Shown piece after piece: positions 24,252-32,746 of a stretch of 64,000 nucleotides of DNA; position 1 is the first letter of the stretch; each line of letters opens with the position of its first letter. The notes beneath the pieces are model-generated. The model worked only from the letters and a program-made list of their open reading frames with translations. It did not search any database and was not told the DNA's origin. The translations under genes and the position numbers were made by a program. The DNA is from Cyanobacteria bacterium FACHB-DQ100 (GTDB lineage Bacteria; Cyanobacteriota; Cyanobacteriia; Leptolyngbyales; Leptolyngbyaceae): NCBI GenBank assembly GCA_014695195.1, contig JACJNW010000011.1, positions 124,001 to 188,000 of the forward strand, given 5' to 3'.

Positions 24252-25631
24252 CTATTTGACGCGCTTGCGCTGCCAAGCAAAATAGCTCTCCTGTAAATCC
24301 TGAAGGAAGTTATTTCGCTTTAAAGTGTGCCATTCATGAACCGCATTTTTGATGACTTCCGCCAGTGCTGGAGACGCATAAGAAAAACGATCGAAGCGTT
24401 GAAGCCTGAGATTCTCAGACATTGCAAGCGAGATTAAGTGAATGAGTTCGATCGCACCGTCGCCAACAATATGAGCGCCAACAATTCGACCATCGCGCCG
24501 CACAATCAATTTACATAGCCCCGTTGTTGCTCCAGTGATTTGAGCCTGCATCAACGAGTGAAAGGGCTGCCGCAATACGATGACATCGCGGCGATACCGA
24601 CGAATTGCTTGAGTTTCGGTTAGTCCGATCCATGCGAACTCAGGATCAGTTGCAACAGATTGAACTACACGATCGTAATCAACTTTGAAAATCGGCAGCG
24701 ACGAGAGATTCTTAATCACGACATCTGATTGATAACGGGCGATCGATTGCAGCGGATGAGCGACCCAATACACGCGTCGATGAACAGTTTGTAAGCGATC
24801 GTTGAGTTGAATCGGTTCCTGAATCCCCATTGCAGGTAGATTTAAGTTCGCTAAGATAGGCTGCCAACCTACAGCGATGAGAACTTCATCCGCCTCGATC
24901 GTTGTGTTCTCAATCTCAATAATTTTCTGATTTCCGTTCTGCTGAATTCCTCGAATGTGCAACGTATTAATCACCCGAATTCCCTCCGCTTCGAGTGCGG
25001 CTTGGACGAGAAACGCTGCTTCAAGATCAGCGATCGCGAGGAGATGCGCCTGCCGAATCAGCATCGTTACCTGTGCGCCCAATCGTGAATACAACTGCGC
25101 CAACTCAACACCGATCGGATCATCGCCGATAATCGCGATCGATTTAGGAATTTCCGTCACGATCGAGTCTGGTGTGAGAAATGGAATAGCAGACGGCTCT
25201 AGAAAGGCTGGAATCGCCGATGTGTAGTCTGTGGCAATCAGGTAAGAACGCGCTTTAAGAATGCGTCCATTGACGGCAAATCCGGTCTGTGGCTTGCAGC
25301 AAAACTCACCTGAACCTGAAATCAACTCAATCCCTAATCCCTCCAGTTTTGCAGGGTCGTAGAACTCCTGATGAGATTGAGCGATCGCATCAACATAGCG
25401 ATTCACCGGATCAAGCCGGAGCGATCGCACATCGAAATCGAGAAATGGACGCGATCGAGAAACTTGATGAATCGTTTTGGCAAAATGAGCGAGAACGCGA
25501 GCGCGTGGAATTTTCGGCTGACAATTTTGCGTAATCAGTGCGACTCTTGCTCGTTTTCGAGCCGCTTGGATTGCCGCATAAATTCCAGTCTCAGAATATC
25601 CGATGATTACGAAATCGTAGTCAGCAGGCAT
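24252..25631 (-). CDS. FAD-dependent pyridine nucleotide oxidoreductase lacking the redox disulfide
   Basis: A 459-aa flavoprotein with the glutathione reductase layout: N-terminal FAD-binding strand FVIIGYSETGIYAAIQAA, NAD-binding strand SIAIIGDDPIGVELAQLYSRLG, an IAVGWQP segment and a C-terminal dimerisation domain (GLCKLIVRRDGRIVGAHIVGDGAIELI). Normal members carry CVNVGC-type paired cysteines after the first FAD strand. Here that area reads NCQPKIPRARVLAHFAK with a single Cys, so it cannot be a classical disulfide reductase. The physiological electron acceptor is unknown. Its start overlaps the 3' end of the upstream CobD-like gene by 25 bp. Confidence 0.82.
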   Translation of the reverse strand: MPADYDFVIIGYSETGIYAAIQAARKRARVALITQNCQPKIPRARVLAHFAKTIHQVSRSRPFLDFDVRSLRLDPVNRYVDAIAQSHQEFYDPAKLEGLGIELISGSGEFCCKPQTGFAVNGRILKARSYLIATDYTSAIPAFLEPSAIPFLTPDSIVTEIPKSIAIIGDDPIGVELAQLYSRLGAQVTMLIRQAHLLAIADLEAAFLVQAALEAEGIRVINTLHIRGIQQNGNQKIIEIENTTIEADEVLIAVGWQPILANLNLPAMGIQEPIQLNDRLQTVHRRVYWVAHPLQSIARYQSDVVIKNLSSLPIFKVDYDRVVQSVATDPEFAWIGLTETQAIRRYRRDVIVLRQPFHSLMQAQITGATTGLCKLIVRRDGRIVGAHIVGDGAIELIHLISLAMSENLRLQRFDRFSYASPALAEVIKNAVHEWHTLKRNNFLQDLQESYFAWQRKRVK

Positions 25632-26653
25632 GAAGTCAGCCCATCAATCAAACGTTGATTTTCCGAAGTTAAGCGAACTGCCACTCGGAAATAGCGATCG
25701 CCCAGTTCCGCGAAACTGAGACAATCTCGAATAAGAATCTTATCGTGTTCCAGCAATTGTTTTTGTAGCTGTGGGACGGAACATTCAGACTGGACTAAGA
25801 AATAGTTTGCAGCACCGGGGAGCGGCGACAGTCCTGGAATCGCCTTCAAGCCTTCAAAAAGCTGTGGACGAGCTAGATTGAGCCAAGCGAACGTCTGTTT
25901 TTGAAATTCGTGATCCTGTAAAACGGCTTCAGCCGCAGCCGCAGCTAAAGTATTCACCGACCAAGGATCGCGCCGTTGCTGCCAAAGTTTCAGGCGATCG
26001 GGATGCGCGATCGCGTATCCAAATCGCAATCCTGGCAACGCGTAGAACTTAGTCAACGATCGCAAAATCACCAAATTCGGATAGTTCTGCACCTCCGAGA
26101 TTAAACTCTGTTCTTGATCGGGCGGCAAGAAGTCCATGAACGCTTCATCCACGACGACCAATCCAAACTGATTGAGCTGTTCGAGAATCCAAGCCCGATC
26201 GAACAGTTTCCCAGTCGGATTGTGCGGATTGTTTAACAGCAGTCCAGTCGATTTTGAGCCTTGCAGATTTGAACCGATCGACACACGCTGAACCTTCGCG
26301 CTAAAGGCATTCAGCGCCCGAAAGTAATCCCCAAATGCAGGTGTAAATAGGACAGTCTGATCAAATTCCGCTAAATCCCAACACGCCCAAGTCAGCAACT
26401 CTGCCGACCCATTTCCGGGCAAAATCCAATCCGGAGAAAGCTGGTGGATCTGAGCTAGCATCGATCGCACCTGCTGATAATTCGGATCAGGATAGTCCCG
26501 CAGAAGCGGCAAATGCGCTTGAATCGCATCAATTGCCGATCGAGGCGTTCCCAGAGGATTGATACTGGCAGAAAAATCAAGAATTGCAGCGGGGGAACAG
26601 CCAACCAGACCTGCTGCCCAAGATAAATTTCCCCCGTGCGCTGGACGAACCAA
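25607..26653 (-). CDS. cobD: CobD-like threonine-phosphate decarboxylase / histidinol-phosphate aminotransferase family
   Basis: PLP enzyme of aminotransferase class I/II. N-terminal HGGNLSWAAG and ILDFSASINPLG are typical of CobD (threonine-O-3-phosphate decarboxylase, making the cobalamin aminopropanol linker). They are followed by PGNGSAELLTWACWD, LLNNPHNPTGK, VDEAFMDFLP and the PLP-lysine site SLTKFYALPGLRFGYA. Start: TTG 26653 is preceded by AGGA at suitable spacing and gives MVRPAHGG. The longer open frame, up to 26842, would overlap the HU gene in another frame and is rejected. Length 348 aa is normal. HisC-like activity is the alternative. Confidence 0.86.
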   Translation of the reverse strand: MVRPAHGGNLSWAAGLVGCSPAAILDFSASINPLGTPRSAIDAIQAHLPLLRDYPDPNYQQVRSMLAQIHQLSPDWILPGNGSAELLTWACWDLAEFDQTVLFTPAFGDYFRALNAFSAKVQRVSIGSNLQGSKSTGLLLNNPHNPTGKLFDRAWILEQLNQFGLVVVDEAFMDFLPPDQEQSLISEVQNYPNLVILRSLTKFYALPGLRFGYAIAHPDRLKLWQQRRDPWSVNTLAAAAAEAVLQDHEFQKQTFAWLNLARPQLFEGLKAIPGLSPLPGAANYFLVQSECSVPQLQKQLLEHDKILIRDCLSFAELGDRYFRVAVRLTSENQRLIDGLTSCLLTTIS

Positions 26654-26687
26654 AATTGTTTCCTGCCTGTTGTTAACGATGAGCGAA

Positions 26688-26975
26688 TTAATCTTCTGAC
26701 TGAGGCGCGACTTTCTCTTTGAACAATTTGCCCGCCGAGAATGCCGGAACGCGAGTTGCAGGAATTTCCATCTTATCCCCAGTTTTGGGGTTACGTCCTT
26801 CCCGTGCTTGACGTTCGCGTGATTCAAACGAGCCAAACCCAACCAACGTTACTTTATCGCCAGATGATACTGCTTCGACGATCGTTTCGATCGCGGCTGA
26901 CAAGACTGCATCGGCTTGCTTTTTTGTGACACTAGCTTTTTCTGCCACTGCATCAACGAGTTCACCTTTGTTCAT
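26688..26975 (-). CDS. hup: HU-family DNA-binding protein
   Basis: A 95-aa histone-like nucleoid protein. MNKGELVDAVAEKASVTKKQADAVLSAAIETIVEAV forms the dimerisation helices, GDKVTLVGFGSFESRERQAREGRNPKTGDKMEIPATRVPAFSAGKLFKEKV the DNA-binding arms. The start MNKGEL at 26975 is the family start and has a GGGAG site six bases upstream. The upstream open frame would add a non-homologous leader. The CobD-like gene starts 34 bp downstream on the same strand. Confidence 0.96.
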   Translation of the reverse strand: MNKGELVDAVAEKASVTKKQADAVLSAAIETIVEAVSSGDKVTLVGFGSFESRERQAREGRNPKTGDKMEIPATRVPAFSAGKLFKEKVAPQSED

Positions 26976-27467
26976 AAAAATCTCCCATGAGTTAAAGAAA
27001 GGGCGTTTTGTCTCAAATGAGACGGATGGGCTAACTCCGAGGTTGGAGAGTTCAGATCGCCTGAAACTCCGATTCTCTCGAAATTTCAATTGCTCATTCT
27101 ATAGGCTGTTTCCAAAATCTGAACGCCTGAAACCTTTAAGTTATATGGATTTGAGAATTATTTTTTGATTTTTTCGGTTTTGAGTAAGCATTTGTACTCA
27201 AAAAATTAGTTTTCCTGATCGAATTGAGACAGAATCTAACGATTTGGCAATATTCATCAGCGATCGAGAGACGATCGGGAAGAGGGCGATCGTCTCACTA
27301 ACTCAGTCTCATTTAAGACAGAAGAGAGAATCGAGAAAAATAAAATGCGACGAATCTAAAGTATCTAAAGTAGGTAGACAAACCTAATTAAACATCAGAC
27401 CACCGATCCGCTCTCACCCCAAATCTCTCCCACGGGAGAGGGAGCTAAAAGGGTCGATCGCCCCAAT
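26976..27467. other. Intergenic region upstream of HU with several hairpins
   Basis: 492 bp without a convincing gene. It holds the HU promoter on the minus strand. Three inverted repeats stand out: TTTTGAGTA/TACTCAAAA (27178-27186 with 27195-27203), GAGACGATCG/CGATCGTCTC (27268-27277 with 27287-27296), and CTCTCCC/GGGAGAG (27425-27440). None has a T-run placed for a neighbouring gene. The last one lies in a CACCCCAAATCTCTCCCACGG context resembling a repeat widespread in cyanobacterial genomes. Confidence 0.5.
27405..27456. repeat. CTCTCCC-AC-GGGAGAG interspersed repeat-like element
   Basis: Sequence of the form CTCACCCC-AAATCTCTCCCACGGGAGAGGGAG. Very similar segments are scattered in many cyanobacterial genomes, usually as short degenerate copies. 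The call rests on remembered pattern and the hairpin only; a genome copy count is needed. Confidence 0.4.
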
Positions 27468-27960
27468 TTAAACCTCATCTGGATCGATTCCTAATTCCCG
27501 TAGCCGCGCTGCCAATCGTTCTGCTCTGGCTCGTTCCTGCTCTGCTCTGGCTCGTTCCTGTTCCGCTCTAGCTCGTTCCTGCTGGAATTGTTGGTTTAGT
27601 TCGCTATAGCTCAAAAACTTCTCACCATTCGGGCGATAAATTTGCATCGGATTCAGCGTGACATCAAACCAAATGCCCAAACGCGGGCTGACATAGCTCG
27701 AAAAATCCTCAATTTCTTCGAGAAAGACATCGGCTCGGAGCCAACCACGCAACTGGTTTGTATCCGGATCGTAGAGATAGGCTTGCCTTCGACGGATACC
27801 ATAGCAAATCGCCAGCAACAAAAATGTTCGGATGATGTTGAAACAACAAATCCAGATTCTTCTTGATCAACACAAGCCATTCAAACTGCTTGGTATTATC
27901 CGCCATCGGCTTACCATCGCTGTCCGGGTAAATCATGTCCGATTTGATTTCAGCAACCAT
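27468..27960 (-). pseudogene. Decayed Uma2-family nuclease gene with internal deletion
   Basis: Two parts of a Uma2 (DUF820, PD-(D/E)XK-like) gene remain. The 5' part encodes MVAEIKSDMIYPDSDGKPMADNTKQFEWLVLIKKNLDLLFQHHPNIFVAGDLLWYP and then drifts into another frame. The 3' part resumes as AYLYDPDTNQLRGWLRADVFLEEI, with FLSYSELNQQ. Between WYP(V)EGKP and YLYDPD a full member has roughly 60-80 residues of the catalytic core; these are gone. The 3' end carries a tandem 7-residue repeat ERARAEQ (three copies) then RAERLAARLRELGIDPDEV, a common coiled-coil tail in this family. A functional protein is unlikely. Confidence 0.82.
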
Positions 27961-27963
27961 AAG

Positions 27964-29574
27964 CTACATCCAATCGACTGCAAATTTCCGTTCTAGCAAG
28001 CCCAAACCTAAATCGTCGGAAGTCAGCGATCGCACCTCATACAGCGCCATCATATCTTTCAAGCTCGGATTGCCCCGGCTCGCTCCCGTCAATCCTTTCG
28101 CAATTAGCAACCCACAAATTCCTTTGGTTTTCTTGCAGCGCTGATCCCACTTTTTCCGCGCTTGGGCATGAGTCGGATCGTCTTCTTCAAACTCACCAAA
28201 TAGATGCAAATCCCCATTCTGCGTTTGCAGCAAGCCGATATCGTAGCGATCGCCCATAAACGGATCAGCCCCCGGATTAAAGCAAATTCCACCCAATCCT
28301 CCCGCTGCTTCGATTTCTTCAATCATCTGCTTCGCTTTGGGACGCGAGGTCTGAATCAAAATAATCGGCAATCCGTCGCCTGCTTGCGTTGGAGAATCGA
28401 GTTGAACATGAGTTGCACTCGATCGTAGCTCTTCCACGACTTCCCAGGGCACGACTCCCAAACTCAAGAAAGAATTTTCGGGCACCAGATCATCGCGAAT
28501 CATCGGCATCTGGCTCAGATCCGCCTCATCATCCTCGACCATTGCATACAGTTCTTCTGCGACTTCCGGTAGCGTTGAAACTTTGACCGAAATCGTATCC
28601 CCTTCAGGAGAAGGAATCTTAAATCGGCTACTAATTGCAGGGAATTCATCGTTCATTAACTTGCGGCGATGCGACTTGAGGAATCGATGGAACGCCTCTA
28701 AAACAACAATCAACGCCATCGCTTCTTCTTCGTAAAGAAACGATCGAATCCCTTCCAGCGGATGCAAATTTCCAAAAACAGGATTGAGCAGAGCGTCGGG
28801 CATTCCTTCTAAATCGCCGTCGAATTCCTCATCGTCGTCATCGGTTTCGTACGTCAGAAACAAGCAATCCTGCGCCAAGAACGCCTCTTCCATGCGTTCC
28901 ATCGATTCGTTGGAAAGCACTCGCTGCCGAAACTGCCTGAGTGAATCGAGCGATCGGTACAGCAAAATGCCGTACTCCATCCCCAGCATTCCCATGACCG
29001 AGGCGTAGACACAGCCCAAATCCCAGCGATTTAGCTCGATCTCTAGAATCTTGTGATCTGGCAATAGCGACCAAGGGGCATCCTCCCAGAGTGAACTTGC
29101 TTTTGCCAGTAACTCTTCTGCAAACTGTGGCGGTATTGCAGGCGGACGAGTATTCGTCGTCTCTTGAAATCCCCGAAAGATCTCATCGATCAGCGGCAGT
29201 TCCGGGACATAATCCAGCACAATCTCTAAATCTTGAAGTACGCCTCTAAGGTAGAAGAGCGTTTCTCGATCGCGCACCACAATCTTCTGCGGTCGAGCCG
29301 GTTTCGCGGGATTGTGAGGATGCTCCATCGCCCGCAGGAGCGTTCTCACGATCGCTTCATGCCCCGTCTCAACGGGTACGACATCCATCGCCCGCACTAC
29401 GCCCTGAGAGCCATCCACCCAGAGAATACATTCTCCTTCGGTTGAAGAAGACTCAGACCAAGCCGGATCGATCGGCGCACCAGAAGTGAGGACTCGTCGA
29501 TCGCCTTCCCAGACCGAGGAAATTTGGGGGAGTTCTAGCAAACGACGATGAGTAGAAGGATTGAGACCAGTCAT
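27964..29574 (-). CDS. Conserved cyanobacterial protein, DUF6930-like
   Basis: A 536-aa cytoplasmic protein with no signal or membrane segments. It combines an N-terminal region ending near GHEAIVRTLLRAMEHPHNPAKPARPQKIVVRDRETLFYLRGVL (a strand-helix typical of DUF6930 proteins), a highly acidic middle (TDDDDEEFDGDLEG), and a C-terminal region with GLPIILIQTSRPKAKQMIEEIEAAGGLGGICFNPGADPFMGDRYDIGLLQT. Function unknown. Start at MTGLNPST (29574) is chosen; a GTG 33 bases earlier is also possible. Neither has a clear ribosome site. Confidence 0.78.
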   Translation of the reverse strand: MTGLNPSTHRRLLELPQISSVWEGDRRVLTSGAPIDPAWSESSSTEGECILWVDGSQGVVRAMDVVPVETGHEAIVRTLLRAMEHPHNPAKPARPQKIVVRDRETLFYLRGVLQDLEIVLDYVPELPLIDEIFRGFQETTNTRPPAIPPQFAEELLAKASSLWEDAPWSLLPDHKILEIELNRWDLGCVYASVMGMLGMEYGILLYRSLDSLRQFRQRVLSNESMERMEEAFLAQDCLFLTYETDDDDEEFDGDLEGMPDALLNPVFGNLHPLEGIRSFLYEEEAMALIVVLEAFHRFLKSHRRKLMNDEFPAISSRFKIPSPEGDTISVKVSTLPEVAEELYAMVEDDEADLSQMPMIRDDLVPENSFLSLGVVPWEVVEELRSSATHVQLDSPTQAGDGLPIILIQTSRPKAKQMIEEIEAAGGLGGICFNPGADPFMGDRYDIGLLQTQNGDLHLFGEFEEDDPTHAQARKKWDQRCKKTKGICGLLIAKGLTGASRGNPSLKDMMALYEVRSLTSDDLGLGLLERKFAVDWM

Positions 29575-29686
29575 AACGCGCCATGAAACAACGGGGGAAT
29601 GCTGCACACGCAGTAGACTTTATCTTAATCTGTTCACCCTATCTCAGCACCGAAACGATTAAGGTTCTGCAATGTTTAATCGAAGC

Positions 29687-29716
29687 TTTAGGGAGACAGA
29701 AAGACATCTCCCTAAA
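29687..29716 (-). terminator. Hairpin after murA
   Basis: TTTAGGGAGA (29687-29696) pairs perfectly with TCTCCCTAAA (29707-29716), 25 bp beyond the murA stop. An extra copy of ATCTCCCT lies at 29720-29727. No T-run follows on the minus strand, so termination efficiency is uncertain. Confidence 0.45.
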
Positions 29717-29740
29717 AAACATCTCCCTCAGTTGGCTGAA

Positions 29741-31081
29741 TTAACTGCGCTTTGATTCGGCCGGAGCCGCTGGAATCTCAGCTTCTTGAGCACGCTGAAT
29801 TTTCGCACCCAAACCGCGCAGCTTTGCCTCGATGTTGTCATACCCACGATCGAGGTGATTTAGTCCGCGCACCGTGGTCATTCCGTTTGCTGCTAAGCCT
29901 GCAATCACTAAGGCGGCAGATGCGCGTAAGTCGGTTCCTTGGACGGGCGCACCCGACAATTGGGGCACACCCCGCACGATCGCAATATTGCCTTTCAAGC
30001 GGATGTCGGCTCCCATGCGATTTAGCTCTGCAACGTGCTGGAGCCGATTCTCAAACAGCTTCTCCGTAACCATGCTGTCGCCTTCCGCTAAGGTTAGAAG
30101 CGACATGAACGGAGCTTGCAGATCCGTTGGAAATCCCGGAAAGGGGAGGGTTTCGATGTCGGTTCCTCGGAATTGTTCAGTCGGAAGTACCCGAATTCGA
30201 TCGGGTGCATCGATCGCAACTTTCACCCCAATTTCACTCAGCTTCGCGATCGTAGCACTCAGATGATCGGGCACGATCGGAGATAAGCTAATCTCCGATC
30301 GTGTAATTGCACCTGCCAGCAAAAAGGTTCCAGCTTCGATACGATCGGGAACGACGGAATACTCGGTTTCGTGCAGTTGCGGCACCCCATTGATCACAAT
30401 GCGATTTGTGCCCGCACCGCGAATTTGTGCGCCCATTGCCCGGCAGAAATTTGCTAGATCTACGACTTCAGGCTCTTGAGCTGCATTCTCGATGATGGTT
30501 TCCCCTTCGGCTAGAGTTGCCGCCATCATGATGTTCTCGGTTGCACCAACGCTGGGAAAGTCGAGATAAATCCGCGCCCCAGTTAATCGTTTGCGATTGC
30601 CACGAAGACGAGCATGGACGACTCCGTGTTCGATAATCACTTCTGCGCCCAGGGCTTGCAATCCTTTGACGTGCAGATCAACGGGTCGATCGCCGATCGA
30701 GCAACCGCCAGGTAAGGGAACCTGTGCCACTCCGAGCCGCGCTAGTAGCGGGCCTGCAACGAAAAAGCTGGCTCTAAGCTGGCTCACCAAATCATAGGGT
30801 GCTTTCGACTGCGTAATTTCGGACGCATCGAGATCTAAAATTCCTTGACTGTGAGAAACTTTCACGCCCAATGCGGACAAGATTTCACCGATGCGGGTGA
30901 TGTCCAACAGAGAAGGAACATTGCGTAACCGACAAGTGCCTGAGCATAAGATTGATCCTGCCATCAGGACGAGTGCAGAGTTTTTGGCACCGCTAATGGT
31001 GACGTGTCCACTCAGGGGCTGGCGACCCCAGATGTGCAGGACAGAGTGGCGTTCTTCGGGTGAAGAATGGGAGTTAGACAA
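29741..31081 (-). CDS. murA: UDP-N-acetylglucosamine 1-carboxyvinyltransferase
   Basis: First committed enzyme of peptidoglycan synthesis; adds enolpyruvate to UDP-GlcNAc. Motifs are [13 protein letters not shown] near the start, [19 protein letters not shown] with the catalytic Cys (fosfomycin target), [16 protein letters not shown], and [16 protein letters not shown]. Length is normal. The usable canonical start is TTG 31081, but an AGGAGG at 31108-31113 is ideally spaced (8 bases) for an in-frame ATT at 31099, adding six residues. The true start is therefore doubtful. Upstream is the divergent tRNA-Leu region. Confidence 0.95.
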   Translation of the reverse strand: MSNSHSSPEERHSVLHIWGRQPLSGHVTISGAKNSALVLMAGSILCSGTCRLRNVPSLLDITRIGEILSALGVKVSHSQGILDLDASEITQSKAPYDLVSQLRASFFVAGPLLARLGVAQVPLPGGCSIGDRPVDLHVKGLQALGAEVIIEHGVVHARLRGNRKRLTGARIYLDFPSVGATENIMMAATLAEGETIIENAAQEPEVVDLANFCRAMGAQIRGAGTNRIVINGVPQLHETEYSVVPDRIEAGTFLLAGAITRSEISLSPIVPDHLSATIAKLSEIGVKVAIDAPDRIRVLPTEQFRGTDIETLPFPGFPTDLQAPFMSLLTLAEGDSMVTEKLFENRLQHVAELNRMGADIRLKGNIAIVRGVPQLSGAPVQGTDLRASAALVIAGLAANGMTTVRGLNHLDRGYDNIEAKLRGLGAKIQRAQEAEIPAAPAESKRS

Positions 31082-31316
31082 GCTGGGAGCGAGAGTAATG
31101 GCCTTATCCTCCTGGATTGCAATCGTTACAATTACTTTAAAGTTGGTTTAGATTCTACCGGAAAGTCGAAAATTGTCCAGCATTATGCTAAACCGTCTGT
31201 CGAAGCGGGTGAGGAGAAGCGCGATCGCGCTGGGCAAAATCAGATTACCCAAAAGATTGACATTTTGAGCCAGGTGCGTAACAATCAGAGATCGCGGTGC
31301 TTAAATGCTTCGCCCT

Positions 31317-31400
31317 GCGGGACTGGCGGAATTGGTAGACGCGCTAGATTCAGGTTCTAGTGTTCGCAAGGACTTCCGGGTTCAAGTCCCGGGTTCCGCA
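31317..31400 (+). tRNA. trnL: tRNA-Leu (anticodon CAG)
   Basis: Type II tRNA of 84 nt. Acceptor arms GCGGGAC (31317-31323) and GTTCCGC (31393-31399) pair, with discriminator A at 31400. The anticodon arm is CTAGA-TTCAGGT-TCTAG with anticodon CAG. The long variable arm (around GTGTTCGCAAGGACT) and the T arm CCGGG-TTCAAGT-CCCGG are intact. CCA is not encoded. No intron is visible. Confidence 0.96.
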
Positions 31401-31420
31401 TCTTCATAACGATGCCTTTG

Positions 31421-31455
31421 ATGGGCTGCTCTTGATTTTGAGCAGCCCATTTTTG
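31421..31455 (+). terminator. Terminator after tRNA-Leu
   Basis: ATGGGCTGCTC (31421-31431) pairs perfectly with GAGCAGCCCAT (31440-31450) and is followed by TTTTGATT. It is 20 bp after the tRNA. Confidence 0.8.
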
Positions 31456-31540
31456 ATTAAGAGGATCATGAGCTGCAATCAATCCTGCTTCTGCGATTCT
31501 GCTTATCGATCGTGCAGGGTTAGTTGGAAAAGTCTAATCG

Positions 31541-32194
31541 TTACAGCTGCCCTGAAATGGGCTGACAGGTTTTGCTCACGGCGGTTGTATTGATCGGGAT
31601 GAGTTCGTCGCGCTGCAAGATTTGATTGTCTACGCCCAAGGATCTGACATCGCAAATCGCTGTTGCTCCAGGGGCAACGAGTAGCAGCATTCCATCCAAG
31701 CTGTTGTCGCGTAAAACTTTTCCGTTGTTGAAGGTAACTTCTACGGCTGCAACGGTTGGCGATAGCACTTCTCCATAGAAAACTGCTTGTCGCTCTTTAC
31801 CCTTGGTGGTCGTGCGCCCGACGCTGTACTCAATCAATTTTTTAGACTTGGAAGAAGCAGATTTGCTCTGCTGACTGACATAGCTCCCGGTATCAATCAA
31901 GTTCCATTCCATGCCGCTGCGCTTTACGACTCGGTAGCTCAACATCGGTTGAGACTTAGTTTGGAAGGTTGAGCGATCGCTGCTGCAATTGCCGCGGTAC
32001 AGAGCGACTAATCCTTGCGACCATTTTCGTACCGTAAGCACCTGAAAATTTTTTGCTTCGGCTTCTGATTGCCCTGGACAGGTGAAAGGACGGCGGATCA
32101 CTTCTTCAGGTGTCGCAGCCACGATCGAAACTGTGTAGCCAACTGTTGCAACACAAACCATTCCCACCAAACCACCCAGCCAGCGTCGATTCAT
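31541..32194 (-). CDS. Secreted or membrane-anchored protein of unknown function
   Basis: A 217-aa protein starting MNRRWLGGLVGMVCVATVGYTVSIVAATPEE, an uncleaved or cleavable signal segment. The mature part has a conserved-looking FTCPGQSEAEAKNFQVLTVRKWSQGLVALYRGNCSSD, a YRVVKRSGMEWNLIDTGSYVSQQ block, a Ser/Lys-rich stretch and scattered cysteines. No enzyme motif. Start at 32194 is supported by AGGGA seven bases upstream; the eight residues before it are discarded. Function unknown. Confidence 0.7.
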   Translation of the reverse strand: MNRRWLGGLVGMVCVATVGYTVSIVAATPEEVIRRPFTCPGQSEAEAKNFQVLTVRKWSQGLVALYRGNCSSDRSTFQTKSQPMLSYRVVKRSGMEWNLIDTGSYVSQQSKSASSKSKKLIEYSVGRTTTKGKERQAVFYGEVLSPTVAAVEVTFNNGKVLRDNSLDGMLLLVAPGATAICDVRSLGVDNQILQRDELIPINTTAVSKTCQPISGQL

Positions 32195-32412
32195 GGTCAG
32201 TTCCCTAAAGCAACCCAAATGTTAAACTCCACCTCAGTTTGCCTGCTTTCTCGACAAATCTTCTCTTTCTACGGGGGAGTTTTAGAATTGCTGATACTCT
32301 AGCTGCTCAATGCGAGTGCGCGATCAATTTTTGTGGGATGAGCCGCTGGTGGTTGCGATCGTCACCATCAGAGCGATCGCAGCCACTAGCGGTGTGTTGT
32401 TTTCTAGAGAAT

Positions 32413-32628
32413 TTATTTGAAGGGTTCAAGCTGATCTTGTCTCAACCAAATATTCGGTGTGGGAACGGTGCCGAACTTGACGTAAGCATAGTCGCCCTTG
32501 AGGTCAACGATTTCGCCTTTTGTTTCAAAGATGTAGTTGGGGAAACGCGGATCACTGGCTTTGGCTTCGAGGCTGTTTTCGAGCTTTTCGCGGATGACAC
32601 GAACCATGTCGCCTTTTTTGACGGGCAT
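32413..32628 (-). CDS. ndhO: NAD(P)H-quinone oxidoreductase subunit O
   Basis: A 71-aa protein matching NdhO, a cyanobacterial and plastid-specific subunit of the NDH-1 complex that moves electrons from ferredoxin to plastoquinone in cyclic flow. The diagnostic start is [22 protein letters not shown], followed by [19 protein letters not shown] and [14 protein letters not shown]. The length is typical. It is a single gene here, as in other cyanobacteria. Confidence 0.95.
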   Translation of the reverse strand: MPVKKGDMVRVIREKLENSLEAKASDPRFPNYIFETKGEIVDLKGDYAYVKFGTVPTPNIWLRQDQLEPFK

Positions 32629-32746
32629 AACCTACCTCACGAGTCTTTCAGTTTCTATTATGTTGCACAGGTGTATCGAGTTCGATGGAAGTTTGTAAGC
32701 GTTTCCATAGATAGATTACGACAAGATTCTTAATCATTGTCAGTCA

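Noticed and set aside
26654-26842. N-terminal extension of the CobD-like frame
   Set aside because: It overlaps the HU coding region in another frame, has no CobD homology, and a TTG with a ribosome site sits at 26653.
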